A stretch of DNA of 64,000 bases from Nonomuraea rubra (GTDB taxonomy: Bacteria; Actinomycetota; Actinomycetes; Streptosporangiales; Streptosporangiaceae). Below are positions 52,017 through 60,922 of this stretch, piece by piece; positions within the stretch are counted from its first letter, which is position 1, and every line of letters begins with the position of its first letter. A model generated the notes under the pieces. The model worked only from the letters and a program-made list of their open reading frames with translations. It was not told the DNA's origin and ran no database searches. The DNA lies in the NCBI RefSeq assembly GCF_014207985.1, contig NZ_JACHMI010000001.1:4137001-4201000 (forward strand). The letters are read 5' to 3'. The position numbers were made by a program, and so were the translations under genes.

Positions 52017-53564
52017 TCACTCGATGCAGTGCGTCAGCGTCCGCACCGTCTTGGTGATCCGGTAGTCGTGGTCGATGGTGACGATGGCGTTGCCGGGGCC
52101 CCAGTCGATGTTCTCGCAGGTGTCCTCCGAGCTGACGGCGCCGAAGTCCCACGCCTCATGGACGATCTTGTTGCCTGAGACCTTCCACTTCGGCCCCGAG
52201 TGCCACTTCAGGAAGAGGCTGTAGTTGCCGCCGGCCACGAGGTTGTCGGTGACGGTCACCGCGCTGAGGTTCTTGTCCACCAGGTTGACGGGGTCGGAGT
52301 GCTCCGGAGCCTGGCGCTGGTCGATCGTGTTGTGGTCGAACACCAGGCCGCTGCAGACGATCTTGCCGGGGCAGTACGCCTGGATGCCGTCGGAGTGGCT
52401 GGTCGGGGGCCCGCACAGCTTCACGTAGGAGTCGCGGATGACGACGTTCCTGCCCGACATGCGGAAGCCGTCGTCGAACCCGCGCACGCTGATGCGCTCG
52501 GCCTTGAAGTTCTTCTCGCCGACGCCCTGGTTGATGATGCAGCCGCTGGGCGGGCCGACCGTGGAGTCGGTGATGGTGAACGAGCCGCCCGTCTCCCAGT
52601 TGGTGATCAGGCCGTCGATGCGGCTGTTCCTGATCACCACGTCGTTCGCGGTGATGACGAGGTCGCCGGTGATGTGCTGCCCGTCGATGACCTGGCCGTT
52701 CTTGGCGGCGGTGACGTTGCCCTTGACGGTGGTGAGCCTGGTGCCGGGCGGCACGCCGGTGCAGGACGGGCGGGGGTGGCCGGGCAGGTCGCAGCCGCTT
52801 GGCGTCCCCGACGGCGTCGGGGTGACAGTCGGGGTGACGGTGGGGGTGACGGTTGGAGAAGCGGTGACGGTCGGAGAAGCGGTGGGGGTCGGAGAAGCGG
52901 TGGGGGTCGGAGAAGCGGTGGGGGTCGGTGAAGGGGACGGGGAGGTCGTCGCCGGTTGGAAGGTCACGTCCACCAGATAGTTGTGCCCGGCGCTCGTTCT
53001 GCGCGGAAATGCGCTGGAATCGTAGAGGTACACGCCATTGCGCGACTGCGCGCGCAGGGAATCGGTGCGCGGTGAATTGCGCGTGAAGTAACGCGGAACG
53101 ACCGCGTAGCGGCCGTTGGCGCTGAAATACGACACCGTGTACGTCCTGCCCGGCGTGAGCGCCACCCCCTTGGCCAGGCGCACCTCCTGCCAGCCCTGAC
53201 CGCTCTCCGCCACGGACGTCGCCCTGGCCAGGCGGTTGCCCCGGTCGTCCCAGAGGCTGGCGGTGTGGCCGTCCGAGCTCCTGGGGTACTTGTAGAAGCG
53301 CAGCGCCGTCACGGAGCCCGCGCGGGAGGTGGTGAAGCGCAGGCCCAGTTCCACGGGGCGCCGCGCGTTCGACAGCCGGGGCGACAGCGAGCCGGAGGCG
53401 GACCAGAAGCTCTCCTGCGTCGTGCCCGGCAGCGCCGCGGCCGGGTTGACGAGCGCGAGCCCTCCGGCCAGGACGCCTGCCACCAGCGCGGCCAGGCCGG
53501 TCCGCCGGCGGCGGAGCCGTGAGCGCCGTGGTGCCTTCTGATCGACGTGATGTGACCCGTTCAC
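52017..53564 (-). CDS. Secreted DUF4082 / Thr-Pro linker / beta-helix protein
   Basis: Exported protein of 515 residues. An Arg-rich signal (RLRRRRTGLAALVAGVLAGGLALVNPAAA) is followed by a DUF4082 beta-sandwich (about 55-195, FRFTTSRAG-like and TVSYFSANGRYAV). Next comes a Thr/Pro/Ser linker (about 205-250) and a right-handed beta-helix (about 275-500: VIDGQHITGDLVITANDVVIRNSRIDG). Such beta-helices are often polysaccharide lyases or glycosidases, but no catalytic set is clear. GTG 53564 has GGAGG seven bases upstream. Fits the pectin theme. Confidence 0.83.
   Translation of the reverse strand: MNGSHHVDQKAPRRSRLRRRRTGLAALVAGVLAGGLALVNPAAALPGTTQESFWSASGSLSPRLSNARRPVELGLRFTTSRAGSVTALRFYKYPRSSDGHTASLWDDRGNRLARATSVAESGQGWQEVRLAKGVALTPGRTYTVSYFSANGRYAVVPRYFTRNSPRTDSLRAQSRNGVYLYDSSAFPRRTSAGHNYLVDVTFQPATTSPSPSPTPTASPTPTASPTPTASPTVTASPTVTPTVTPTVTPTPSGTPSGCDLPGHPRPSCTGVPPGTRLTTVKGNVTAAKNGQVIDGQHITGDLVITANDVVIRNSRIDGLITNWETGGSFTITDSTVGPPSGCIINQGVGEKNFKAERISVRGFDDGFRMSGRNVVIRDSYVKLCGPPTSHSDGIQAYCPGKIVCSGLVFDHNTIDQRQAPEHSDPVNLVDKNLSAVTVTDNLVAGGNYSLFLKWHSGPKWKVSGNKIVHEAWDFGAVSSEDTCENIDWGPGNAIVTIDHDYRITKTVRTLTHCIE
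52814..52940 (-). repeat. Repeats encoding the Thr/Pro linker
   Basis: Successive 15-18 base units of GGTGGGGGTCGGAGAAGC type encode TASPTP, then shift to TVTPT units. The unit length preserves frame, so the linker length can vary between strains. Confidence 0.8.
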
Positions 53565-53726
53565 GAGCGAGCCTCCATGGCAGGGAACGCGCACCGAATT
53601 ACCCCGGTCGAGAATCGCGCCCATCGTGCCATGCCCCGTCGGACACCCGCCGTAGTTATCGCCATTTAACCGAGAAATAGGCCGTAATCGGACGGTGCTA
53701 AAACCCGGATTGGATTTCGGCCGCGG

Positions 53727-54557
53727 CTAGGGCTTGCGGGCGACGGCTCCGACGAACGTGTGGTACGTGATGCCGGGCTCGGCCTGGTCGTCGGAGCCGG
53801 GGCGCCATTCGGGCAGCGGGACCAGGCCGGGCTCCAGCAGGTCCAGGCCGTCGAAGTAGGCCAGGATCTCCTCACGCGTACGCCACCGGCCGGTGCCCAG
53901 CGTCTCGTTGAAGATCTTCTCGGCCGCGAACGCCTGCTTGGACACCTCCGGGTACGCCAGGCCCGGATTGTGGAAGTGGGAGACGGCCAGGTAGCTGCCG
54001 GGCGCGAGGCGGTCCACCATGCGGGCGGCGATCCCGGCCGGGCCCTCCTCGTCGGTGAGGTGGTGCAGGATGGCGAACATCAGCAGCCCCACCGGCCGGT
54101 CGAAGTCGATGAGGCGCCGCACCTCCGGGTCGGCGATGATCCCATCGGGGTCGCGGAGGTCGGCCTCCACGACCGTGCTGCCGTCGTCCACGGCGAGCAG
54201 GGCGCGGCCGTGGACCAGGACGATGGGGTCGTTGTCGACGTAGACGACCCGGGTGCCCGGGGCGGCCGCCCGGGCGATCTCGTGCACGTTGCCCTGCGTG
54301 GGCAGGCCCGAGCCGATGTCCAGGAACTGGCGGATGCCCGCCTCCGCGGCCAGGAACCGCACCACCCGCCCCAGGAACTCGCGGTTGGCGCGCGCGGCCT
54401 CGGGGGCGTCCGGGGCGACCTCCAGGGCGAGCTGCGCCATCCGCCGGTCGGCCTCGTAGTTGTCCTTGCCGCCGAGCATGAAATCGTAGACGCGGGAGAC
54501 GTTGGGCCTGGTGGTGTCGATTCCCTGGGGTGCCCGCTCCCCCCTGTCCTCGGCCAC
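53727..54557 (-). CDS. SAM-dependent methyltransferase, DUF574 (Methyltransf_19)
   Basis: Protein of 276 residues with the hallmark start of this actinobacterial family: RPNVSRVYDFMLGGKDNYEADR. A SAM-binding LDIGSGLPTQGNVHE loop follows, then VVYVDNDPIVLVHGRALL and FAILHHLTDEE. The substrate is unknown; many paralogues occur per genome. It is probably monocistronic. Confidence 0.93.
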   Translation of the reverse strand: MAEDRGERAPQGIDTTRPNVSRVYDFMLGGKDNYEADRRMAQLALEVAPDAPEAARANREFLGRVVRFLAAEAGIRQFLDIGSGLPTQGNVHEIARAAAPGTRVVYVDNDPIVLVHGRALLAVDDGSTVVEADLRDPDGIIADPEVRRLIDFDRPVGLLMFAILHHLTDEEGPAGIAARMVDRLAPGSYLAVSHFHNPGLAYPEVSKQAFAAEKIFNETLGTGRWRTREEILAYFDGLDLLEPGLVPLPEWRPGSDDQAEPGITYHTFVGAVARKP

Positions 54558-54655
54558 TGTGGGCTCCTTCGGGTACGTCGGCTCAGGCGATCGTACTGCC
54601 CGAATGGTGAAATGTCGGGAAAGTTGGGCAATTGCCCGACGGGCTGCGAGAGCCG

Positions 54656-55651
54656 TCAGGCGGACTCGCGGATCACCAGCTCCGTGGGCAGTATCACCGG
54701 GTCCACGTGCCCGGCCCCGTCGATGAGGGCCAGCAGCAGCCGCAGCGTCTCCTGCGCCATCTCGGCCAGCGGCTGGCGGATGGTCGTCAGCGGCGGATGG
54801 GTCGAGACGGCCACCGACGAGTCGTCGAACCCGCCCACCGCCACGTCGTCCGGCACCCGCCGCCCCGCCGCGCGCAGCGCCGCCAGGGCGCCGGCCGCCA
54901 TGAGGTCGGAGGCGACGAACACGGCGTCGAGGTCGGGCGTGCGCTCCAGCAGCTCCGTCATGGCCCGCTCGCCGCTGGCCTGCGTCCAGTCGCCGTGCGC
55001 GATGAGCCGCTGGGTGGCCTTGCGGCCGAGTACGTCGGCGAAGCCCTCCAGGCGCTGGATGCCGCCAGGCGTGTCCATGGGCCCGGTGATCATCGCGATG
55101 CGCTTGCGGCCGAGGCCGACGAAGTACTCGGTCATCTGCCGGGCCCCGAGCCGGTCGTCGGCGGCGGCGTACGGGATGACGGTCTCGCGCCCGATGACGG
55201 CGCCGCAGGAGACGGCGGGCGGGCCGCCGCCCAGCGCGTCGAGCAGCGGGTCGCCCGCGTGCGTCGAGACCAGCAGCACCCCGTCGGCGTGGCCGCCGCG
55301 GACGTAGCGCACCACCCGCTCCCTGTCGCCCTCGTCGCCCGCCAGCATCATCACCAGCGACAGGTCCCGCTCGGCCAGCATCCTGATGGCCACCCGGATG
55401 AGCGTGCTGTAGTTGGGATCCTCGAACAACTTCTCGTGCGGCTCCGACAGGACCATGACGACCGACCCCGTCCGCTGCGTGACCAGGCTGCGGGCGGCGC
55501 GGTTGACCACGTAACCGGTCTCCGAGATGGCCCTCTCGATGGCCACGCGCGCCGCCGGGCTCACGTACTTGTCCCCGTTGAGCAGGCGGGAGACCGTGCC
55601 GCGGGAGACCCCCGCGGCGGCGGCGACGTCGTGGATCGTAGGGCGTTTCAC
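54656..55651 (-). CDS. LacI-family regulator of the galactan locus
   Basis: Repressor of 331 residues with the LacI helix-turn-helix (IHDVAAAAGVSRGTVSRLLN, about 6-25) and sugar-binding domain (GFDDSSVAVSTHPPLTTIRQP). Its GTG start overlaps the permease stop (GTGA), so it is the last gene of the importer operon and would be induced with it. A mirror pair of 16-base sites in the divergent promoter is the probable target. In role it corresponds to GanR-type regulators, inferred from the GH42/GH53 neighbours. Confidence 0.93.
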   Translation of the reverse strand: MKRPTIHDVAAAAGVSRGTVSRLLNGDKYVSPAARVAIERAISETGYVVNRAARSLVTQRTGSVVMVLSEPHEKLFEDPNYSTLIRVAIRMLAERDLSLVMMLAGDEGDRERVVRYVRGGHADGVLLVSTHAGDPLLDALGGGPPAVSCGAVIGRETVIPYAAADDRLGARQMTEYFVGLGRKRIAMITGPMDTPGGIQRLEGFADVLGRKATQRLIAHGDWTQASGERAMTELLERTPDLDAVFVASDLMAAGALAALRAAGRRVPDDVAVGGFDDSSVAVSTHPPLTTIRQPLAEMAQETLRLLLALIDGAGHVDPVILPTELVIRESA

Positions 55652-56523
55652 TTCACGGCTCCCGAGGACAGATCGGTCTTCCAGTATCGCTGCATTGTGA
55701 GGAAGAGCGCGATCAAGGGCACGATCGACAGGAAGGCCCCGGTCAGGATCAGGTTGTAGAGGGCCGGCTGGTTCGCGCCGGAGACCAGCAGCGTGTAGAG
55801 GCCGACCGTGAGCGGGAACTTGCCGTCGTCGCCGAGCATGATGAACGGCAGCAGGAAGTTGTTCCAGATCGCCACGAACTGGAACAGGAAAATCGTCACC
55901 ATGCCCGGCACCATCAGCGGCATCGCCACCCGCGACATCAGCCGCCACTCGCCGGCCCCGTCGATGCGGCCCGCCTCCAGCAGGGAGTCCGGGATCGCCG
56001 CGGCGGCGTAGATGCGGGCCAGGTAGATGCTGTACGGGTGCAGGATCTGCGGCAGCAGCACGGCCCAGTGGCTGTCGGCCAGGCCGATCTTGGAGAACAG
56101 CAGGTACTGCGGGATCGCCAGCACCACGGCCGGCACCAGGACGCCGCCGATGAGCAGGGTGAAGATGGCGTCCCGGCCCGGGAAGCGGTACTTCGCCAGC
56201 GCGTACCCGGAGACCGCGGAGACCGCGGTGGACAGCAGCGCCCCGCCGCCGGCGTAGATCAGCGTGTTGCCGGCCCACAGCCAGAACACGCCGTCGCGGT
56301 AGGCGAACAGCTCGGCCACGTTGTCGAGGAAACCCGTGCCGAAGGAGAGGGTGGCGGTGCTGAACAGCTCGCCCGGCGACTTGGTGGCCGCGATCAGCAC
56401 CCAGCAGACCGGGAACAGGCAGTAGACCGCGCCGATCAGCAGCAGCGCGGTGGGCACGACGCCGATCGGACGGCCCGCGCGGGTGCGGCGGTGCGAGGTG
56501 GTCACGGTGGTGGCCGTCATCAT
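55648..56523 (-). CDS. ABC galacto-oligosaccharide permease (MalG-type)
   Basis: Permease of 291 residues with six helices and the EAA loop LLEAGRIDGAGEWRLMSRVAMPL. ATG 56523 shares a base with the stop of the preceding permease gene. The end (LTMQRYWKTDLSSGAVK) is typical of the family. It acts with the binding protein and other permease; no ATPase gene is present, so a shared MsiK-type ATPase is expected. Confidence 0.92.
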   Translation of the reverse strand: MMTATTVTTSHRRTRAGRPIGVVPTALLLIGAVYCLFPVCWVLIAATKSPGELFSTATLSFGTGFLDNVAELFAYRDGVFWLWAGNTLIYAGGGALLSTAVSAVSGYALAKYRFPGRDAIFTLLIGGVLVPAVVLAIPQYLLFSKIGLADSHWAVLLPQILHPYSIYLARIYAAAAIPDSLLEAGRIDGAGEWRLMSRVAMPLMVPGMVTIFLFQFVAIWNNFLLPFIMLGDDGKFPLTVGLYTLLVSGANQPALYNLILTGAFLSIVPLIALFLTMQRYWKTDLSSGAVK

Positions 56524-57407
56524 CAGCCCTCCCTGAAGGCGTGGTTGCGGACCACGCGCAGGAATCCGAACGACAGGACGAGCGAGATCGCGGCGATGAC
56601 GATCGAGGTGGCGGCGGCCGAGTACAGGTCGCCGGTGACGAACGCGTCGCGGTAGACCTTCATCAGCGGGCTCCACGTGGAGCTGATCGTGTTGGTCAGC
56701 GGGCGCAGCGTGGTCGGCTCGGTGAACACCTGGATCGTCGCGATGATCGAGAACACGGTGGTCAGGACGATCGCCGGGGTCAGGATCGGGATCTTGACCC
56801 GGACGGCGATCTGGAACTCCGAGGCGCCGTCCAGCCGCGCGGCCTCGTACAGGTCGCGGGGGATGGCCCGGAGCGTGGTGTAGAGCACCAGCATGTTGAA
56901 GCCGACCCCGCCCCACACCGCCACGTTCGCCATGGAGTACGTGACGGTGGTGGCGTCCAGGAAGTCGACGTTCAGGACGTCCCTGATCGGGCTCAGCGAG
57001 GGCAGGTAGAGGAAGCCCCACAGCAGGGTGGCCGCCACCCCCGGCACCGCGTACGGCAGGAAGATCGCGATCCGCGAGAACCGCGCCAGCCGCACCCGCG
57101 CCGAGTCCAGCAGCAGCGCGAACAGCAGCGCCAGCCCCAGCATGACGACCAGCACCAGCGCGCCGTAACCGAGCACGCGCAGCCACCCGCTCCACAGCTC
57201 GGTGTCGGCCAGGGCGGCGGCGAAGTTGTCGAACCCGACGAACACCTCCCGCCGCGCGCCCCTGCCCAGCCCCAGCCCCGACACCCTGGTACGGAGCATC
57301 GCCAGGTAGACGGTGTAGCCGATGGGCACCGCGAGGAACAGCGTGAACAGCACGATCGCGGGGGTCAGGAACAGATAGGGCCAGGGCCCCCTCTCCGACC
57401 GCTTCAT
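56523..57407 (-). CDS. ABC galacto-oligosaccharide permease (MalF-type)
   Basis: Permease of 294 residues with six helices and the EAA loop LYEAARLDGASEFQIAVRVKIPIL. It is coupled to the binding-protein gene by a 4-base overlap and to the second permease by one base. Substrate inferred from the divergent GH42 and GH53 genes. Confidence 0.92.
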   Translation of the reverse strand: MKRSERGPWPYLFLTPAIVLFTLFLAVPIGYTVYLAMLRTRVSGLGLGRGARREVFVGFDNFAAALADTELWSGWLRVLGYGALVLVVMLGLALLFALLLDSARVRLARFSRIAIFLPYAVPGVAATLLWGFLYLPSLSPIRDVLNVDFLDATTVTYSMANVAVWGGVGFNMLVLYTTLRAIPRDLYEAARLDGASEFQIAVRVKIPILTPAIVLTTVFSIIATIQVFTEPTTLRPLTNTISSTWSPLMKVYRDAFVTGDLYSAAATSIVIAAISLVLSFGFLRVVRNHAFREG

Positions 57408-58720
57408 GAGGCGATCGTGAAGCCGGACTTGCGCATGTCGGCGACCGTGGCGTCCTGCATGCCCTGCACGGCGCCGGTGAACGGGGTGCCGTCCTGCAGC
57501 GCCTTGTCGAAGCCGTCCTTGAAGGCGTTGTAGGTCACGCCCACGTTCGGGCCGAAGGTGAAGCCGCGGGCGCCGGCGGAGACGGCGGCGGCCTGCTGCC
57601 AGAAGTCGGGCTGGTTGGCGAAGTACTCGGGTGCCGCGCCGAGCGCCGACTGCGCCTTGGTGGCCGCCGGGTAGATGGCCGCCTCCTTGACCAGCAGCTC
57701 GATGGCGGCCGGGTCGGTGTTGAGCCAGGTGGCGAACTGCGCGGCGGCGGCCTTGTTCGGGGTCTTGGCCGACACGGCGGTGGACGAGCCGCCCCAGAAG
57801 CCGCTGAAGCTCTCACCGGCGTTCCACTGCGGCAGCGGCGCGGCGGCCCACTTGCCCTTGGCCTTCGGCGCGTTGCTCGACAGCACGCCCGGCGCCCACA
57901 CCGCCGACGGCCAGGTCAGCAGCTTGCCGTCGTTGAGCGCCTTGTTCCACTCGGGGGTGAAGTACGGCATGTCGTCGATGGCGCCCTCCTTGACCAGCGC
58001 GCCCCAGAAGTCGGCGACCTTCCTGGTGGGCTCGTCGGCGATGTTCACCTTCCACGACTCGCCGTTGATCGACCACCACTGCGCGCCCGCCTGCTGCGCC
58101 AGCCCTGTGAACGCTCCCGGGTCCTTGCTGGAGAACGTGCCGAGGTACGCCTTCGGGTCCTTCTTCCTGACCGTGCGGGCCGCCTCGCCGTACTCCTGCC
58201 AGGTCTTGGGCACCTCGATGCCGTACTTGTCGAACAGGTCCTGGCGGTAGAAGAGCATCATCGGGCCGCTGTCCTGCGGGATGCCGTAGACGGCCTCGGT
58301 GCCGAGCGTGACCAGGCCCCACAGGCCCTCGGAGAACTCGCCCTTGATCGAGGCCGTCTCGGCCTTGAGGTCGGCGACCGCGTCGGCGGCGATGAACGAG
58401 GGCAGGTGCTGGTACTCGGCCTGCACCACGTCCGGCGGGTTGCCGGCCTTGGCCGCGGTGAGGTACTTGGCCGCCGCGTCGTCGCCGCCCGCCTGCTTGC
58501 TGACCGTCACCTGGATGTCGGGGTGGGCCTTGTTCCAGACTTCGACGATCTTGTCCATGTTGGGGGCCCAGGTCCAGTACGTGAGCTTGACCGGGCCCTG
58601 GGCGGAGGCGGGCCGGCTCTGCGCCGCCTCGGGGCTCTCGGTGGGCTCGCTGGAGCCGCAGCTCGCGAGGGTGGCCGTGAGTGCGACGGCCAGGAATGCT
58701 CCAAGGCGGTTGGCGCGCAT
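57404..58720 (-). CDS. ABC galacto-oligosaccharide binding lipoprotein
   Basis: Family 1 solute-binding protein of 438 residues. The signal ends in LASC, a good lipobox, so it is membrane anchored outside the cell. Typical blocks are VKLTYWTWAPNMDKIVEVWNKAHPDIQV and GNPPDVVQAEYQHLPSF, with Trp-rich binding residues (QWWSINGESW, FSGFWGGSS). First gene of the importer operon; its promoter holds the 58741 operator. Confidence 0.92.
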   Translation of the reverse strand: MRANRLGAFLAVALTATLASCGSSEPTESPEAAQSRPASAQGPVKLTYWTWAPNMDKIVEVWNKAHPDIQVTVSKQAGGDDAAAKYLTAAKAGNPPDVVQAEYQHLPSFIAADAVADLKAETASIKGEFSEGLWGLVTLGTEAVYGIPQDSGPMMLFYRQDLFDKYGIEVPKTWQEYGEAARTVRKKDPKAYLGTFSSKDPGAFTGLAQQAGAQWWSINGESWKVNIADEPTRKVADFWGALVKEGAIDDMPYFTPEWNKALNDGKLLTWPSAVWAPGVLSSNAPKAKGKWAAAPLPQWNAGESFSGFWGGSSTAVSAKTPNKAAAAQFATWLNTDPAAIELLVKEAAIYPAATKAQSALGAAPEYFANQPDFWQQAAAVSAGARGFTFGPNVGVTYNAFKDGFDKALQDGTPFTGAVQGMQDATVADMRKSGFTIAS

Positions 58721-58740
58721 TGCGTACCTCCAGGGGGGTT

Positions 58741-58756
58741 CTGTGAACGTGCACAG
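58741..58756 (-). promoter_or_regulatory. LacI operator, importer side
   Basis: CTGTGAACGTGCACAG, a near-palindrome with central CG, is the exact reverse complement of the site at 58867. On the minus strand a -35 TTGACG (58784-58779) and a -10-like CACTCT precede it, so binding would block the importer promoter. Confidence 0.75.
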
Positions 58757-58866
58757 AGTGGGGCAGCGCCGAAACGTGCGTCAAGGGGTCGTTACGTTCT
58801 CGTTAATGTCCTGCAAGAGCATGAAATTTGGAGATAACTGTTCCCTTCCAGCCGCCGGGCGTCCTA

Positions 58867-58882
58867 CTGTGCACGTTCACAG
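58867..58882 (+). promoter_or_regulatory. LacI operator, GH42 side
   Basis: CTGTGCACGTTCACAG overlaps a -10-like TACTGT (58865-58870), 20 bases before the GH42 start codon. Together with its mirror copy at 58741 it gives one repressor control of both directions, perhaps with looping across 126 bases (12 helical turns). Confidence 0.75.
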
Positions 58883-58902
58883 AAGCTTTTCGAGGGGGAT
58901 GG

Positions 58903-60912
58903 ATGTATCCGGAGCGTCCTGCCGGGATCGCCTATGGCGGCGACTACAACCCGGAGCAGTGGCCGCGCGAGGTCCTGGAAGAGGACGTGGCCCTGATGCG
59001 CGAGGCCGGGGTGAGCCTGGTCAGCCTGGGCCTGTTCTCGTGGGCGCTGCTGGAGCCCGAGCAGGGGCGTTTCGAGTTCGGCTGGCTGGACGAGATCATC
59101 GACCGGCTGCACGCCGGCGGCGTCGCCGTCGACCTGGCCACGCCGACCGCCGCCCCGCCCGCCTGGTTCGTGGCCCGGCATCCCGACGTGCTGCCGGTGA
59201 CCAGGGAGGGCGTGCGGATCGGGTTCGGCGGCAGGCAGAGCGCCTGCTCCAGCGCCCCGGCCTTCCGCGAGGCGACCGCGCGGCTGGTGCGGGCGCTGGG
59301 CGAGCACTACCGCGGCCATCCGGCCGTGGTCATGTGGCACGTGCACAACGAGTACGGCGCCCCGCTCGGCGAGTGCTACTGCGAGCACAGCGTGGCCGCC
59401 TGGCGGGCCTGGCTGCGCCAGACCTACCGCGACATCTCCGCGCTGAACGACGCCTGGGGCACCACGTTCTGGGGCCAGACGTACGGCGACTGGTCCGAGA
59501 TCGACGCCCCGCGCGCCAACCACACGGCCGTCAACCCTGCCCAGCGGCTCGACTACGCCCGCTTCAGCGACGGCCAGCACCGCGAGCACTACGCGCTGCA
59601 GCGCGACATCCTGCGCGAGCTGACCCCCGGCCTCCCGGTGACCACGAACTTCGCCGGCACCGTCAATTGCAAGTCCACGGACCTCTGGCAGTGGGCCCGC
59701 GAGCTGGACGTGATCGCCAACGACCACTACCTCCAGGCGGAGCGGCCCGACAACCACATCGACCTGGCCATGTCCGCCGACCTGGCGCGGTCGGTGGCGG
59801 GCGGCGCGCCGTGGATGCTGATGGAGCACTCGGCGGGCGCGGTCAACTGGCAGCCGCGCAACCTGGCCAAGCGACCGGGCGAGATGCGCCGCAACAGCCT
59901 CGCGCACGTCGCCCGGGGCTCCGACAGCGTGCTGTTCTTCCAGTTCAGGGCCTCGCGGTTCGGGGCGGAGAAGTTCCACTCCGGGATGGTGCCGCACGCC
60001 GGGACCGACTCCGAGCAGTGGCGGGAGGTGGTGCGGCTCGGCGCCGACCTGCGCAGGCTGGCCGGCGTCAGGGGCGGCCGGGTGCGGGCCGAGGTGGCGC
60101 TCGTGTGGGACTGGGAGTCGTACTGGGCGCTGGAGCTGGACTGGCGGCCGTCGGTGGACCTGACGTTCAGGGAGCGGGTGGACGCCTTCTACGAGGCGCT
60201 GTGGCGGGAGCACGTCACGGTGGACTTCGTCCACCCTTCAGCCGATATTTCGGGATACCGGGTGGTGGTGGCGCCCAGCTCGTACCTGCTGACCGAGGCG
60301 TCCGCCAAGAACCTGCACCGGTACGTGGAGTCGGGCGGGAACCTGCTCGTGTCGTACTTCTCCGGCATCGTGGACGAGCACGACACCATCCACCCGGGCG
60401 CCCATCCCGGCGCGCTGCGCGAGCTGCTCGGCCTGTCGATCGAGGAGTTCCACCCGCTGCGCGAGCACGAGACGGTGACGCTGACCGGCGGCCCCGACGC
60501 CCTGACCGGCGCCCCGATCGTCGCGCGCGTCTGGTCGGAGCGGGTCCGCCCGGCGGGCGCGGTCACGGTCCGGGACTTCGCCGAGGGCCCGGACGCCGGC
60601 CACCCCGCCGTCACCCGCCACGCCCTCGGCGCGGGCACCGCCTGGTACCTGGCCACCGCGCCCGTCACCGGCCTGCGCGACCTGCTCGCGCAGGTGCTCG
60701 ACCACGCGGGCGTGTCCCGCCCGCACGGCCTCCCCGACACCCTGGAGCTGGTGCGCAGGGGAGGCCACGTCTTCCTGATCAACCACGGCGACCAGCCGGT
60801 GACGGTCGAGGGGGTGAGCGGCGTGAGCGTGTTCGACGGCGTACGGCACGACGGGCCGGTCACCGTCCCGGCCGGAGCGGTCACGGTCGTCGCGGAATCC
60901 CCCCAGCCCTAG
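58903..60912 (+). CDS. GH42 beta-galactosidase
   Basis: Cytoplasmic glycoside hydrolase of 669 residues releasing galactose from beta-galactosides. The acid/base is E150 in MWHVHNEYG and the nucleophile E308 in MLMEHSAGAVNW. The start GIAYGGDYNPEQWP and a trimerisation domain from about 380 are typical of GH42. ATG 58903 follows GAGGGGG. The GH53 gene begins 10 bases after its stop, so both enzymes are co-transcribed. Confidence 0.95.
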   Translation: MYPERPAGIAYGGDYNPEQWPREVLEEDVALMREAGVSLVSLGLFSWALLEPEQGRFEFGWLDEIIDRLHAGGVAVDLATPTAAPPAWFVARHPDVLPVTREGVRIGFGGRQSACSSAPAFREATARLVRALGEHYRGHPAVVMWHVHNEYGAPLGECYCEHSVAAWRAWLRQTYRDISALNDAWGTTFWGQTYGDWSEIDAPRANHTAVNPAQRLDYARFSDGQHREHYALQRDILRELTPGLPVTTNFAGTVNCKSTDLWQWARELDVIANDHYLQAERPDNHIDLAMSADLARSVAGGAPWMLMEHSAGAVNWQPRNLAKRPGEMRRNSLAHVARGSDSVLFFQFRASRFGAEKFHSGMVPHAGTDSEQWREVVRLGADLRRLAGVRGGRVRAEVALVWDWESYWALELDWRPSVDLTFRERVDAFYEALWREHVTVDFVHPSADISGYRVVVAPSSYLLTEASAKNLHRYVESGGNLLVSYFSGIVDEHDTIHPGAHPGALRELLGLSIEEFHPLREHETVTLTGGPDALTGAPIVARVWSERVRPAGAVTVRDFAEGPDAGHPAVTRHALGAGTAWYLATAPVTGLRDLLAQVLDHAGVSRPHGLPDTLELVRRGGHVFLINHGDQPVTVEGVSGVSVFDGVRHDGPVTVPAGAVTVVAESPQP

Positions 60913-60922
60913 GGAGACCCGG

